A stretch of 64,000 bases of DNA, from contig JAFKFL010000033.1 of NCBI GenBank assembly GCA_017308235.1, positions 1 to 64,000 of the forward strand. Direction: 5' to 3'. This stretch comes from Alphaproteobacteria bacterium. Its GTDB lineage: Bacteria > Pseudomonadota > Alphaproteobacteria > Reyranellales > Reyranellaceae. Below the pieces are notes generated by a model that saw nothing but the letters and a program-made list of their open reading frames with translations, had not been told where the DNA came from and ran no database searches. Below are positions 18,478 through 26,937 of this stretch, in pieces. How positions within the stretch are numbered: position 1 is the first letter of the stretch; every line of letters starts with the position of its first letter. The position numbers and the translations under genes were made by a program.

Positions 18478-19725
18478 ATGCTGAGGAGCGTAAAGAGTTG
18501 GCTGGGAATTGCGGCTGCGGCCGGCACCCTGGCATTCGGAACGAGTGGAGCACTTGCGCAGCAGAAAGAGGTGGTGTTCGGCTTCCAGTGCGATCGCACC
18601 GGGCCGACGGCGACCGTGGGCACCGTGCTTTGCCCCGGCTATCACGACTATATCGACCTGGTGAACAGCAAGGGCGGCGTCGACGGCTACAAGATCAAGG
18701 TCATCGAGGTCGACAACGAATACAAGGTGCCGCCCGCGATGGAAGCGCACGAGCGCTTCAAGAAGGAAGGCGCCGTTATCGACGGCCTGTACGGCACGCC
18801 GCAGACCCAGGCACTGGCCAAAAAGCTCGAGGAAGACAAGATGCCCGGGACCTCGCCGGGTTTCGGCACGGCCTCCGCGGCTGATGGCAAGCGCTTCCCC
18901 TACATCTTTCCGATTGCGGCCAGCTACTGGTCGCAGGCGGGTGCAGCGATCGAGTTCGTCAAGGAGAAGCTTGGTACGCTGAAAGGAAAAAAGATCGCCT
19001 ACTTGTTCTATGACAATCCTGCAGGGAAGGAGCCGTTGCCGATTCTCGAGGATCTGTCCAAGAGCGAGGGCTTCGAATTACGCACTTTCGCCGTGCCGGC
19101 GCCGGGTGTCGAGATGGGTGCCCAGGTGCTCGACATTACCAGCCGCTACAAGCCCGACTTCGTCGTCGCCCATCTATTCGGGCGCGCGCCCTCGGTCGCC
19201 ATCAAGGAACTGAAGGGCAAGGGCTACCCGCTCAGCAAGGTCATATCCTTTGTATGGGGCAGCGCAGAAGCCGACATCCTCGCCGCCGGCGGCTACGCCA
19301 TGGCCGAAGGCTACAACACCCTGCAGTTCGCCGGTGTCGGCAAGGACTTCCCAGTGTTGAAGGACATCGTCGCCATGTACAAGGCGCAAGGCAAGCCCGC
19401 GCCCAAGGAGATGGATTCGACGGTCTACTATAATCGCGGCGTCATGACGGCCGCGATCCACGTTGAGGCGCTGCGCAATGCCCTCAAGGCCACCGGCGGA
19501 AAACCGCCCACGTCTGACGACGTGCGCAAAGGCATGGAGCAGATCAAGGGCTTCACGCTCGGCGGCCTGGTACCACCGTTGACTATTACGCCGACCGACC
19601 ACGAAGGCGGTGGCTGGTGCGAAGTCTGGACGGTCAAGGGCGGTAAGCTGGTGAAGACCAAGGAATGGTACCAAGGCTTCCGCCAAGTTATCGAGAAGCA
19701 GATCGCCGCCGACGCCAAGTCCTGA
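18478..19725 (+). CDS. livJ: ABC transporter periplasmic substrate-binding protein (LivJ-like)
   Basis: A 415-residue type 1 periplasmic binding protein. It has a Sec signal peptide with probable cleavage after SGALA (about residue 26), and a strong ribosome site AAGGGAGG ahead of the ATG. The mature part begins KEVVFGFQCDRTGPTATVG, the usual Peripla_BP_6 fold. These receptors bind branched-chain or polar amino acids in the archetypes, but relatives bind urea, amides, aromatic acids or fatty-acid-like ligands. The embedded acyl-CoA synthetase favours a carboxylate here. Confidence 0.92.
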   Translation: MLRSVKSWLGIAAAAGTLAFGTSGALAQQKEVVFGFQCDRTGPTATVGTVLCPGYHDYIDLVNSKGGVDGYKIKVIEVDNEYKVPPAMEAHERFKKEGAVIDGLYGTPQTQALAKKLEEDKMPGTSPGFGTASAADGKRFPYIFPIAASYWSQAGAAIEFVKEKLGTLKGKKIAYLFYDNPAGKEPLPILEDLSKSEGFELRTFAVPAPGVEMGAQVLDITSRYKPDFVVAHLFGRAPSVAIKELKGKGYPLSKVISFVWGSAEADILAAGGYAMAEGYNTLQFAGVGKDFPVLKDIVAMYKAQGKPAPKEMDSTVYYNRGVMTAAIHVEALRNALKATGGKPPTSDDVRKGMEQIKGFTLGGLVPPLTITPTDHEGGGWCEVWTVKGGKLVKTKEWYQGFRQVIEKQIAADAKS

Positions 19726-19732
19726 TCGAAAA

Positions 19733-19763
19733 AAGGGAGTGGGCGGCGGTCCCTCGCCGCCCA
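19733..19763 (+). promoter_or_regulatory. Shine-Dalgarno plus 9-bp stem-loop between livJ and livF
   Basis: AAGGGAG at 19733-19739 is followed at once by a perfect 9-bp hairpin (arms 19740-19748 and 19755-19763, loop GTCCCT) and TTTT. The livF ATG at 19772 has no ribosome site of its own; folding the hairpin would bring AAGGGAG to an effective distance of eight bases. The element could also act as a weak terminator or as a 3' stabiliser that raises livJ over livF. Confidence 0.55.
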
Positions 19764-19771
19764 TTTTGCGC

Positions 19772-20563
19772 ATGCTGTCCATCAACAATATCGAGGTCGT
19801 ATACGACCGGGTGATCCTCGTGCTGAGGGGCGTCTCGATCGACGTACACGACGGCGCCATCACAACGCTCCTGGGCGCCAATGGCGCCGGCAAGACGACG
19901 ACGCTAAAGGCGATCTCGGGCGTCTTGCGCAGCGAGCGCGGCGAGGTGACCAAAGGCACGATCCATTTCGGCGAGCGCCGCATCGACGGCATGCGGGCCA
20001 ACGAGGTGACCCGGCTCGGCCTTGCCCAGGTCTTCGAGGGCCGGCGCGTGTTCGAGCACCTGACGACCGAGGAGAACCTGATTGCCGGCGGCCACGTGCA
20101 AAGCGGCGGCGCCGTCAAGCAGGGCATCGACATGGTCTATACCTACTTTCCCCGCCTGCGCGAGCGGCGCAGCCAGCAGGCGGGCTACCTGTCGGGCGGC
20201 GAGCAGCAAATGTTGGCCATCGGCAGAGCACTGATGAGCCGGCCGCGGATCGTGCTGCTGGACGAACCGTCCCTTGGGCTCGCGCCCCGGTTGGTCGAGG
20301 AAATATTCGGTATCGTCGGGCGGCTGGTGAAACAGGAGAAGCTATCGGTACTCCTGGTCGAGCAAAATGCTGCCATGGCGCTGGCTGTCGCCAGGCACGG
20401 CTATGTCATGGAAAACGGCCGCATCGTCCTCGAAGGCCCGGCCGACAAGCTGCGCGACAATTCCGACGTCAAGGAGTTCTATCTCGGCCTCAACGAGGGT
20501 GGGGCACGAAAGTCCTACCACGACACCAAACACTACAAGCGACGCAAGCGCTGGCTGCACTAA
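19772..20563 (+). CDS. livF: Branched-chain amino acid-type ABC transporter ATP-binding protein (LivF-like)
   Basis: A 263-residue ATPase of the LivF/BraG type. Walker A is GANGAGKTT (about 35-43), the signature YLSGGEQQMLAIGRAL begins near 141, and Walker B is IVLLDEPSLGLAP (about 163-175). The C-terminus carries about 18 extra residues rich in Lys, Arg, His and Tyr. The start chosen is the ATG at 19772 (MLSINNIEVVYD), where family similarity begins. It is the last gene of the operon, and no clear terminator follows. Confidence 0.92.
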   Translation: MLSINNIEVVYDRVILVLRGVSIDVHDGAITTLLGANGAGKTTTLKAISGVLRSERGEVTKGTIHFGERRIDGMRANEVTRLGLAQVFEGRRVFEHLTTEENLIAGGHVQSGGAVKQGIDMVYTYFPRLRERRSQQAGYLSGGEQQMLAIGRALMSRPRIVLLDEPSLGLAPRLVEEIFGIVGRLVKQEKLSVLLVEQNAAMALAVARHGYVMENGRIVLEGPADKLRDNSDVKEFYLGLNEGGARKSYHDTKHYKRRKRWLH

Positions 20564-20713
20564 AGCCGGCTCCGCCTCCTGCAACCCTACCCTGGGCCAA
20601 GGCTTCGATTGCCAAGCCTATGATCCACCTACGGTTTTTGTTCCTCGGTTGACCTCCACTGATCTCTCCTTCCGGCATTGACGAAAAGGCTCTCAAACCA
20701 CATCTTGTATGAC

Positions 20714-21046
20714 ATGAGCGATACCTCCTTTTCCGTTACCGAGAATGCCGCCAAGCGGATCGCCTTTCTGGCGGCCAAAGAGACCAAGCCCGTCATGATG
20801 CGGGTGGCCGTGCTGGGCGGTGGATGCTCGGGATTCCAGTACAACTTTTCGTTCGAGGAACAGCGCAACGAAGACGATCTGGTGATCGAACGTAGCGGTG
20901 CGGCGGTCCTGGTCGACAGTACCTCCCTCGAATTGCTCAAGGGCAGTGAGCTTGACTATGTCGAGGAGATGGTCGGCTCGGCCTTCCAGGTGAAGAACCC
21001 GAACGCCACCTCCTCCTGCGGCTGCGGCAACTCCTTCAGCGTGTGA
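20714..21046 (+). CDS. erpA: Iron-sulfur cluster insertion protein (ErpA/IscA A-type carrier)
   Basis: A 110-residue A-type carrier that receives Fe-S clusters and passes them to apo-proteins. The three ligand cysteines are present: GGGCSGFQY near residue 38 and SCGCG near 103-107. The ATG at 20714 gives the normal family length; a TTG at 20678 would add 12 unrelated residues. No good ribosome site is visible. The erpA-xth order recurs in alphaproteobacteria, where a dGTPase gene often precedes; none is present here. Confidence 0.92.
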   Translation: MSDTSFSVTENAAKRIAFLAAKETKPVMMRVAVLGGGCSGFQYNFSFEEQRNEDDLVIERSGAAVLVDSTSLELLKGSELDYVEEMVGSAFQVKNPNATSSCGCGNSFSV

Positions 21047-21056
21047 TCCGGCCGCG

Positions 21057-21842
21057 ATGAAGATCGCGACGTGGAACGTCAATTCCGTCCGCAAGCGGAC
21101 GGGGAATCTTCTGGCGTGGCTGCAGAAGGCCAAACCCGACGTGGTCGTGCTACAGGAGATCAAGGCCCAGGAAGCACAGTTTCCCCGCCTCGAAATCGAG
21201 GCCGCGGGTTATAAGGTCGAGATCGTCGGACAGAAGGGCTTCAACGGCGTGGCGTTGCTCTCGCTGCACCCGGTCGAGATCACGGCTCGCAGCCTGCCCG
21301 ATCCCGAGACTGACGAGCAGGCCCGCTATGTCGAAGGCAGGGTGCAAACACCCAAGGGCCCGGTAACGGTGGGCGGCCTCTATCTGCCCAACGGCAACCC
21401 CATCCATACTGATAAGTTCGCTTACAAGATCGCGTGGATGGACCGCCTCGCCAAGCAGGCCCGCGCCCTGCTCGCGCAGGAGGAGATGTTTGTGCTGGGC
21501 GGCGACTACAACGTCTGTCCAACCGACGTCGACGTCTTCAGCCCCACCGCCTTCGCCAACGACGCGCTCTGCCAGCCGCAGTCACGCCAGGCCCTGCGTG
21601 GGCTCTTCAATCTCGGGCTGACCGATGCCGTGCGGGCCTTCCACGTTGATGGACCGCAATACACCTTCTGGGACTATCAGGCTGGCGCCTGGCAGAAGAA
21701 CAACGGCCTGCGGATCGACCACTTGCTGCTCTCGCCCCAGGCCGCCGACCGCCTGACGGCCGTCGGCATCGACAAGGAGGAGCGCGGCCGGCCCGAGCCT
21801 TCTGACCACGTGCCGGTGTGGTGCGAGCTCGACGTCGACTAA
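21057..21842 (+). CDS. xth: Exodeoxyribonuclease III
   Basis: A 261-residue endonuclease/exonuclease/phosphatase fold protein, the AP endonuclease of base-excision repair. Motifs in order: ATWNVNSVR (3-11), LQEIKAQ (about 35-41, metal-binding Glu), GGDYNVCPTDVDV (about 147-159), and near the C-terminus RIDHLLLS and EPSDHVPVW with the catalytic His. Length is normal. It starts 10 bases after erpA and is probably co-transcribed. It converges with the SDR at 21850. Confidence 0.95.
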   Translation: MKIATWNVNSVRKRTGNLLAWLQKAKPDVVVLQEIKAQEAQFPRLEIEAAGYKVEIVGQKGFNGVALLSLHPVEITARSLPDPETDEQARYVEGRVQTPKGPVTVGGLYLPNGNPIHTDKFAYKIAWMDRLAKQARALLAQEEMFVLGGDYNVCPTDVDVFSPTAFANDALCQPQSRQALRGLFNLGLTDAVRAFHVDGPQYTFWDYQAGAWQKNNGLRIDHLLLSPQAADRLTAVGIDKEERGRPEPSDHVPVWCELDVD

Positions 21843-21849
21843 CCGGCGC

Positions 21850-22617
21850 CTATTCCGCTCCTGCACCGATCACGCCGCCGTCGGCGATGATGCATTGGCC
21901 GCAAACGAAAGCACCGGCCTTGGAGGCGAGAAAGACCGCCACACCACCGATATCGTCAGGCTGACCGATCCGCTTCAGCGCCGCCTTGTTCTCCTGGGCG
22001 CTCCGGATTTGCGGATTGTCCCACAAGGCCTTCGCGAAATCGGTCTGGATCAGGCCCGGCGCGATCGCGTTCACTCGGATGTTGTGCTTGCCCCATTCCA
22101 TGGCGAGCGATTTCACCAGCGACAGATCCGCGGCCTTGCTCATGTTGTAGGCTGCGATATGCGCCGACCCGACGAGGGCACCGATCGACGAGACAACGAT
22201 GAAGGCCCCATCCCTGCGCTCCGCCATCTCCGGTCCGACCAGGTTCATCAGCCAGAGATTGGACATGACATTGTTCATCATGATCTTCTGGAACACGTCC
22301 TCCTTCAGTCCCGTAAGCGGGCCGAAATAAGGATTGGAGGCCGCATTGCAGACCATGATGTCGATCTTGCCGTAGGTCTTGCGCGCCGCCGCGACCAGAT
22401 TCTCGAGCTGCGCCCTGTCGGAAATGCTGGCCGCTACGGCGGTCGCCTCGCCGCCCTTGGCCTTGATGGCCGTCACGACCTCCTCGCAGGCCGGCAGCTT
22501 GCGGCTCGAGACCACGACCTTGGCGCCGTGGGCCGCCATCTGTTCGCAGATCGAGCGGCCGATGCCGCGGCTGCCGCCCGTGACTACGGCCACCCTGCCG
22601 GAAAGGTCGAACATCAT
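21850..22617 (-). CDS. SDR-family oxidoreductase (3-ketoacyl reductase-like)
   Basis: A 255-residue classical SDR. It shows TGGSRGIG (about 13-20), SSRK at the NADP-selective position (about 37-40), CNAAS in place of NNAG near 91, Ser near 143, and YNMSK (Tyr157, Lys161). The Arg/Lys after beta-2 favours NADPH. It is the last gene of a minus-strand run that includes the RNA methyltransferase 32 bases upstream. The substrate is unknown; acyl or steroid-like ketones are common for this subgroup. Confidence 0.85.
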   Translation of the reverse strand: MMFDLSGRVAVVTGGSRGIGRSICEQMAAHGAKVVVSSRKLPACEEVVTAIKAKGGEATAVAASISDRAQLENLVAAARKTYGKIDIMVCNAASNPYFGPLTGLKEDVFQKIMMNNVMSNLWLMNLVGPEMAERRDGAFIVVSSIGALVGSAHIAAYNMSKAADLSLVKSLAMEWGKHNIRVNAIAPGLIQTDFAKALWDNPQIRSAQENKAALKRIGQPDDIGGVAVFLASKAGAFVCGQCIIADGGVIGAGAE

Positions 22618-22649
22618 CGGCTCATCTCCTCATGTGATTTGCTGAGACC

Positions 22650-23906
22650 TTAACGGCGGTCGAACAAGGCGATCAACTCAAGATGGGCGGACCAGAGGAA
22701 CTGGTCGATCGGGATCAGCCGCTGCAGCCGGTAGCCGCCCTCCTGCAGCGTACGCGCGTCGCGCGCGAAACTGCCAGGGTCGCACGAGGCATAGACGACC
22801 CGCGGTACTTTCGACCGGGCGATTTCAGCGGCTTGCGCTGCCGCCCCAGCGCGCGGTGGGTCGAGCAAAACCGCATCGAAGGCGTCGAGCTCTTTTGCCT
22901 GCAGTGGATTACGGAATAGATCGCGCCGTTCGGCCACGACACGATTGCCGCCAATCCTGCGTGCCACGGCATCCGCCGCAACGACACTGGCTCTGTCGCT
23001 TTCGAACAAAGAGAGCCGGCCAGGCCGTCCCAGTGACAACGAGCCGATGCCGGCAAAGAGATCGGCAATCCGTGTCGCCTCACTTGTCCAGGCTGCGACG
23101 GCCGCTCGCATCGCCAGCTCCCCCCGCTTGGTCGCCTGCAGGAAGGCGCCGGGCGGCGGCTCGACGGCGACATCACCCAACATGATGAGCGGCTGCCGGC
23201 GGATCACGATAGGCTCTGCCCGCGCGCGGTCTCCCCAGCTCAGCCGCGCAAGATCCGAGCGGTCGGCGAGTTCGACCAGTGCTTGGCGTCGGTCGACCGA
23301 AAGATCGGGCCGCTTATACGGGCGGAGCAACAGGTCGATACCGGTGTCGGTCTCGTTCGCAACGGCGTCGGCCGAAGCGCCATCCGGCAAAATCTCGACC
23401 AGGGCCGTCCGCAAAGGTTCGAGCATGGCGTTGAGCGACAGCCGCGCGATGATACAGGTACCAACGTCAACCACCCGAGTGCTGGCGCGTTCGTGAAATC
23501 CGGCCAGTGTCCGACGACCTTGTCGCCGCAACACGAAGTCTGCCCGGCGACGCTCCCCAGGGCCGCTTACCGACGGCGCTTCAAAGGGAGGCGCCTCCAC
23601 GCCACGCTGAACGAGCGCACGCTCGATCAAGCCCACCTTCCAGGCGGTGTAGGCATCCCGTCGCCAATGCTGCAGGGCGCACCCACCGCACACGGCAAAA
23701 TGCGCGCAAGGCGGCGTCTCGCGATGGCGAGAGGGTGCCAGAACCTCGACCAGCCGGGCGGCCATGCCTTCACCCCGCCGTTCCAGTGGCTCAGCCTCGA
23801 CCGTCTCTCCCGGCAAAGTAAAGGGCACGAAATAGCGCTCGCCACCTACCTCGGCGATGCCGTCGCCCCGTGCACCTATTTCCAGGATATCGAGCGTGAT
23901 CGTCAC
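22650..23906 (-). CDS. TrmA/RlmD-family 23S rRNA or tRNA (uracil-5)-methyltransferase
   Basis: A 418-residue class I SAM-dependent RNA m5U methyltransferase. It has an N-terminal TRAM domain (about 1-58), four cysteines placed as in RlmD for a [4Fe-4S] cluster (Cys67, Cys73, Cys76, Cys151), the SAM motif DLFAGIGSLS near 285, the DPPRAG loop, and the catalytic nucleophile Cys375 in YASCDPGSFARD. The target is probably 23S rRNA, but TrmA/RlmC/RlmD specificity cannot be settled from sequence alone. It lies 12 bases downstream of the asparaginase gene. Confidence 0.9.
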   Translation of the reverse strand: MTITLDILEIGARGDGIAEVGGERYFVPFTLPGETVEAEPLERRGEGMAARLVEVLAPSRHRETPPCAHFAVCGGCALQHWRRDAYTAWKVGLIERALVQRGVEAPPFEAPSVSGPGERRRADFVLRRQGRRTLAGFHERASTRVVDVGTCIIARLSLNAMLEPLRTALVEILPDGASADAVANETDTGIDLLLRPYKRPDLSVDRRQALVELADRSDLARLSWGDRARAEPIVIRRQPLIMLGDVAVEPPPGAFLQATKRGELAMRAAVAAWTSEATRIADLFAGIGSLSLGRPGRLSLFESDRASVVAADAVARRIGGNRVVAERRDLFRNPLQAKELDAFDAVLLDPPRAGAAAQAAEIARSKVPRVVYASCDPGSFARDARTLQEGGYRLQRLIPIDQFLWSAHLELIALFDRR

Positions 23907-23918
23907 GCTCTCGCTCTC

Positions 23919-24923
23919 CTATCCCAGCCAGCTCTTGGCCGGACGCATCTCGCCGACCAGCAGGCCGACCACGTTTTTGACCGGCGGATGCAGGAGTTCT
24001 TCCTGCTGCGCTGCCGGCACGACTCCGAGATGGACCAGCAAGGTGGCCATGGCGATCTCGGCCGCGCGACCCGCGCCGTCCCACATCTTGAGGGCAATCC
24101 CGAGTCCCTGTCCTGGCAGCATGCCGCAGAACACGCCCTCCGCGCCGGTCTTCACCTGCGCCACCCCTGGCAACGCCGCGTTGATGCGGGTACAGAAACG
24201 GCCGGTACCCGCCATCATGAAAGGCTCCGCGCTGATCGCCGCGCGAATACGGTTGGCGGCATCGGCGCGCTTGCTCGAAAGCCGCGAAGGATCGGCCATG
24301 CTCGCCATCGCCTGGGCAAGCCTCTTGAGCGGCGTGGCGAGCGTGGGGATACCGCAGCCATCGGTACCATGGGCGAAGCCGCCGGCATCGACGCCGCAGA
24401 GATCCGTCATCACGTCACGCAGCCGCCGCTGCACCGGATGGTCGTACTTGATGTAGTCGCGCGTGGGCTCGCCATGGACGACAGCCGTCGTGAGGAAGCC
24501 GCTATGCTTGCCCGAGCAGTTGTTGAAGGCTGGCGTCGGTAGGGCTTCCTCGCGCGTCAGCGCCTCGATCGAGGCTTGCAGGCGTGGCGGATGAGTGCCG
24601 CATTCAAGATCGCTTTCGCTCAATCCCACTTTCTGGAGCCAGGCGCGCACGGTCTCGACATGCCGCGGTTCGCCGTTATGCGAAGCACAGGAGAGCGCGA
24701 TATGTTCGTTGCCAAGGCCGAACCGCTCAACCGCTCCGCTCTCGACGAAGGCCATTGCCTGGATGGGCTTGTTGGCCGATCGCGGCAGGATGGCGGCATC
24801 GATGTCGCCCCAGGCCGCCACAACAGTACCATCGGGCTTCACGACGGCGGCGATGCCCTCGTGGCGGCTCTCGACCATCGGGCCTCGCGTAACTTCGACG
24901 ACAACAGGTCCATTGCTACTCAT
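23919..24923 (-). CDS. Class 3 (Rhizobium etli inducible-type) L-asparaginase
   Basis: A 334-residue protein of the asparaginase II (PF06089) family, unrelated to E. coli AnsA/AnsB. All key residues of the R. etli ReAV enzyme are found one position later: the Ser49-x-x-Lys52 dyad (PRSANKP), Ser81 (SCASH), and the zinc ligands Cys136, Lys139 (NNCSGKH) and Cys190 (TDGCGIP). It should hydrolyse L-asparagine to aspartate and ammonia in the cytoplasm. Its start overlaps the PP2C gene by four bases, an unusual pairing. Confidence 0.88.
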   Translation of the reverse strand: MSSNGPVVVEVTRGPMVESRHEGIAAVVKPDGTVVAAWGDIDAAILPRSANKPIQAMAFVESGAVERFGLGNEHIALSCASHNGEPRHVETVRAWLQKVGLSESDLECGTHPPRLQASIEALTREEALPTPAFNNCSGKHSGFLTTAVVHGEPTRDYIKYDHPVQRRLRDVMTDLCGVDAGGFAHGTDGCGIPTLATPLKRLAQAMASMADPSRLSSKRADAANRIRAAISAEPFMMAGTGRFCTRINAALPGVAQVKTGAEGVFCGMLPGQGLGIALKMWDGAGRAAEIAMATLLVHLGVVPAAQQEELLHPPVKNVVGLLVGEMRPAKSWLG

Positions 24924-25627
24924 GGCTCGCGTTCCAGCTTGATGATGGTGACATTATCCTGATGCGCGACGCCGACCGCCAGCACCGTGGCAATCAAGTC
25001 CCGCACCGGCCGCGCCGCATGGGCTGCGATCGCGTCGTCAGAAAGGCTCTGCACGCCGTCGCTGCACAGGAGCAGCCGGCTGTCGCGGCCGAGGCGGCGG
25101 CTTCCCTGGTCGATGAGGCTGAGCGGCGTGCCCATCACCGCTTCGCGCAGCGTGTGGCGGCCGGGATGAGCCGCAGCTTCCTCCGCCGTCAACATGCCGC
25201 GCGCTCGCAGCGCATCGATCTGCGGCGCCATCGAATGATCGGCGTTCAACCGCTCGAGTTTGTTTCCAACAACGAGATAGAAAGGCGAATCCCCGACGCT
25301 GATCCATCGCACTTCGTCGTTGGCGACGAGAGCCGCCACGACCGTCGAGCCCATGCCCTCGAGCTCGGGCTTCCCCCGTCCACCGTCCCGTACCGTGGCA
25401 TTCGCCATTTGCAAGGCGTCGGCCAGCGAGCCGCCTTGCTCGACGGACTTGGCCATCGCCCCGACCACGAGTTTCGAGGCCGTCGCGCCACCTGCATGAC
25501 CGCCCATACCGTCGGCGACGATCGCCAGCAACGATCCATCGGCCAGCGGCCGCAAAACCCAGCTATCTTCTTGATAGGAGCGGCCGCCCTGATGTTGGCT
25601 GCCCTCGCCCCGCCAGCGGGACCTCAT
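24920..25627 (-). CDS. PP2C-family serine/threonine protein phosphatase
   Basis: A 235-residue compact PP2C domain. Metal-binding aspartates are seen in QEDSW (about 19-23) and VADGMGGHAGG (about 37-47), followed by GMGSTVV near 91, SVGDSPFYL near 110, LLLCSDGVQSL near 185 and QDNVTII near the end. No transmembrane or sensor domain is attached. It is a stand-alone phosphatase for phospho-Ser/Thr proteins; no matching kinase is visible in the window. It overlaps the asparaginase start by four bases and lies 16 bases after the P450 stop. Confidence 0.9.
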   Translation of the reverse strand: MRSRWRGEGSQHQGGRSYQEDSWVLRPLADGSLLAIVADGMGGHAGGATASKLVVGAMAKSVEQGGSLADALQMANATVRDGGRGKPELEGMGSTVVAALVANDEVRWISVGDSPFYLVVGNKLERLNADHSMAPQIDALRARGMLTAEEAAAHPGRHTLREAVMGTPLSLIDQGSRRLGRDSRLLLCSDGVQSLSDDAIAAHAARPVRDLIATVLAVGVAHQDNVTIIKLEREP

Positions 25628-25643
25628 ACCCTAATGCCACATC

Positions 25644-26876
25644 CTAGTGCCACACCGCTGGAAGCTTGTTGAGACCGCGCAACGTGAAGCTGCGCCGCCA
25701 ATCAGGCCGATCCTTCTCCGACAATTCAAGAGACGGCAGTCGCTCCACAAGCGCCGTGAAAACCAGTTCGGCCTCCAGACGGGCGAGCTGCGCGCCGAGG
25801 CAGTGATGGATGCCGCCGCCGAACGACATCGGCCGCACATTCTCGCGTCCGACATCCAACCGGTCGGGATCAGTGTATTGCGCCGGGTCGCGATTGGCGG
25901 CACCCAACAGCGTGATGATGCTTTCACCGGCCGGTATGGTAACACCGCCGACCTCGACCGCCGTATTGGTCACCCGCCCCGTCATCTGGACCGAAGAATC
26001 GTAGCGCAACAGCTCCTCGACCGCGCCGGGGATCAGCGATGGCTCGTCCTTGAGCCGCTGCCACTGGTCGGGCGAGCGATGCAGCGCCAGCAGGCCGTTG
26101 CCAATCAAATTGGTGGTGGTCTCGTGCCCCGCGCCGAACAGCAGGCCGATATTGGCCCGCAGTTCCTCCGACGTCAGCCGGTCACCCGCCTCCTCCGCTC
26201 GCACGAGCTCCGTCGTCAGATCATCCTGTGGCTCACGACGGCGCAGTTCGCAAAGCTGATCGAAATAGACGTTGCCGGCCTCGGTCATGGTATTGGCGTG
26301 GTCGAGCTCCTCACGGCTCATGGGCGCCGGATCGAGGATACGGCCGCTCACATTGCTGCCGACCAGGAACGGCGCGCGATGTTCCTCGGGAATCCCCAGC
26401 ATGTCGCAGATCACGATCACCGGGAGGCGATGGGCAAGATCGCGAATCACATCCATGCCGCCCTTGTCGACCACACGATCGAGCTGCTCGTCGACCAGCT
26501 GGCGGATGCGCGGACGCATGTCGGCGATCCGCCGTGCCGTGAAGGCTTTTGTCACCAGGCTACGCAGCCGGGTATGATCTGGCGGGTCGAGAACCAGCAT
26601 GGTGTGCGATAGATTGGCGATGGTCGGCTCGCCCATCCTGTCCTCGCCGTAGCGCCGGCGGATGGAGCCTGCGAAATCCTTGCCGAAACGCTTGTCGCGC
26701 AGCGAGAAGGCCACATCCTCGTATCGCGTCAGCAGCCAGAAGCCCTGCTCTGCCTTGAACACCGGCGCATGCTCACGCAGCTTGCGGTAAAACGGATAGG
26801 GATCGGCGAGAAAGGACGGATCGAGCGGATTGAATACCAGCCCGGTCTCTGCTGGCGGATGGCTCATCTCATTCAT
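25644..26876 (-). CDS. Cytochrome P450
   Basis: A 410-residue soluble bacterial P450. It has the I-helix LLFGAGHETTTN (about 240-251) with the acid/Thr pair for oxygen activation, the ExxR region near 285, and the heme loop FGGGIHHCLGAQ with thiolate Cys359. It needs separate redox partners, none of which is visible nearby. The start may be the ATG at 26876 or the one at 26867. It heads the minus-strand run P450-PP2C-asparaginase-methyltransferase-SDR and is divergent to the ligase genes. Confidence 0.92.
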   Translation of the reverse strand: MNEMSHPPAETGLVFNPLDPSFLADPYPFYRKLREHAPVFKAEQGFWLLTRYEDVAFSLRDKRFGKDFAGSIRRRYGEDRMGEPTIANLSHTMLVLDPPDHTRLRSLVTKAFTARRIADMRPRIRQLVDEQLDRVVDKGGMDVIRDLAHRLPVIVICDMLGIPEEHRAPFLVGSNVSGRILDPAPMSREELDHANTMTEAGNVYFDQLCELRRREPQDDLTTELVRAEEAGDRLTSEELRANIGLLFGAGHETTTNLIGNGLLALHRSPDQWQRLKDEPSLIPGAVEELLRYDSSVQMTGRVTNTAVEVGGVTIPAGESIITLLGAANRDPAQYTDPDRLDVGRENVRPMSFGGGIHHCLGAQLARLEAELVFTALVERLPSLELSEKDRPDWRRSFTLRGLNKLPAVWH

Positions 26877-26937
26877 GTCTCCACCTTTAGCACGATATCC
26901 CTTGCAGCGTGAATGAACGGCACCCTAGCATTGTATC

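Noticed and set aside
17503-18750. A 415-codon frame on the minus strand across livM and livJ.
   Set aside because: Antisense shadow rich in Asp, Arg and His; livM and livJ are certain.
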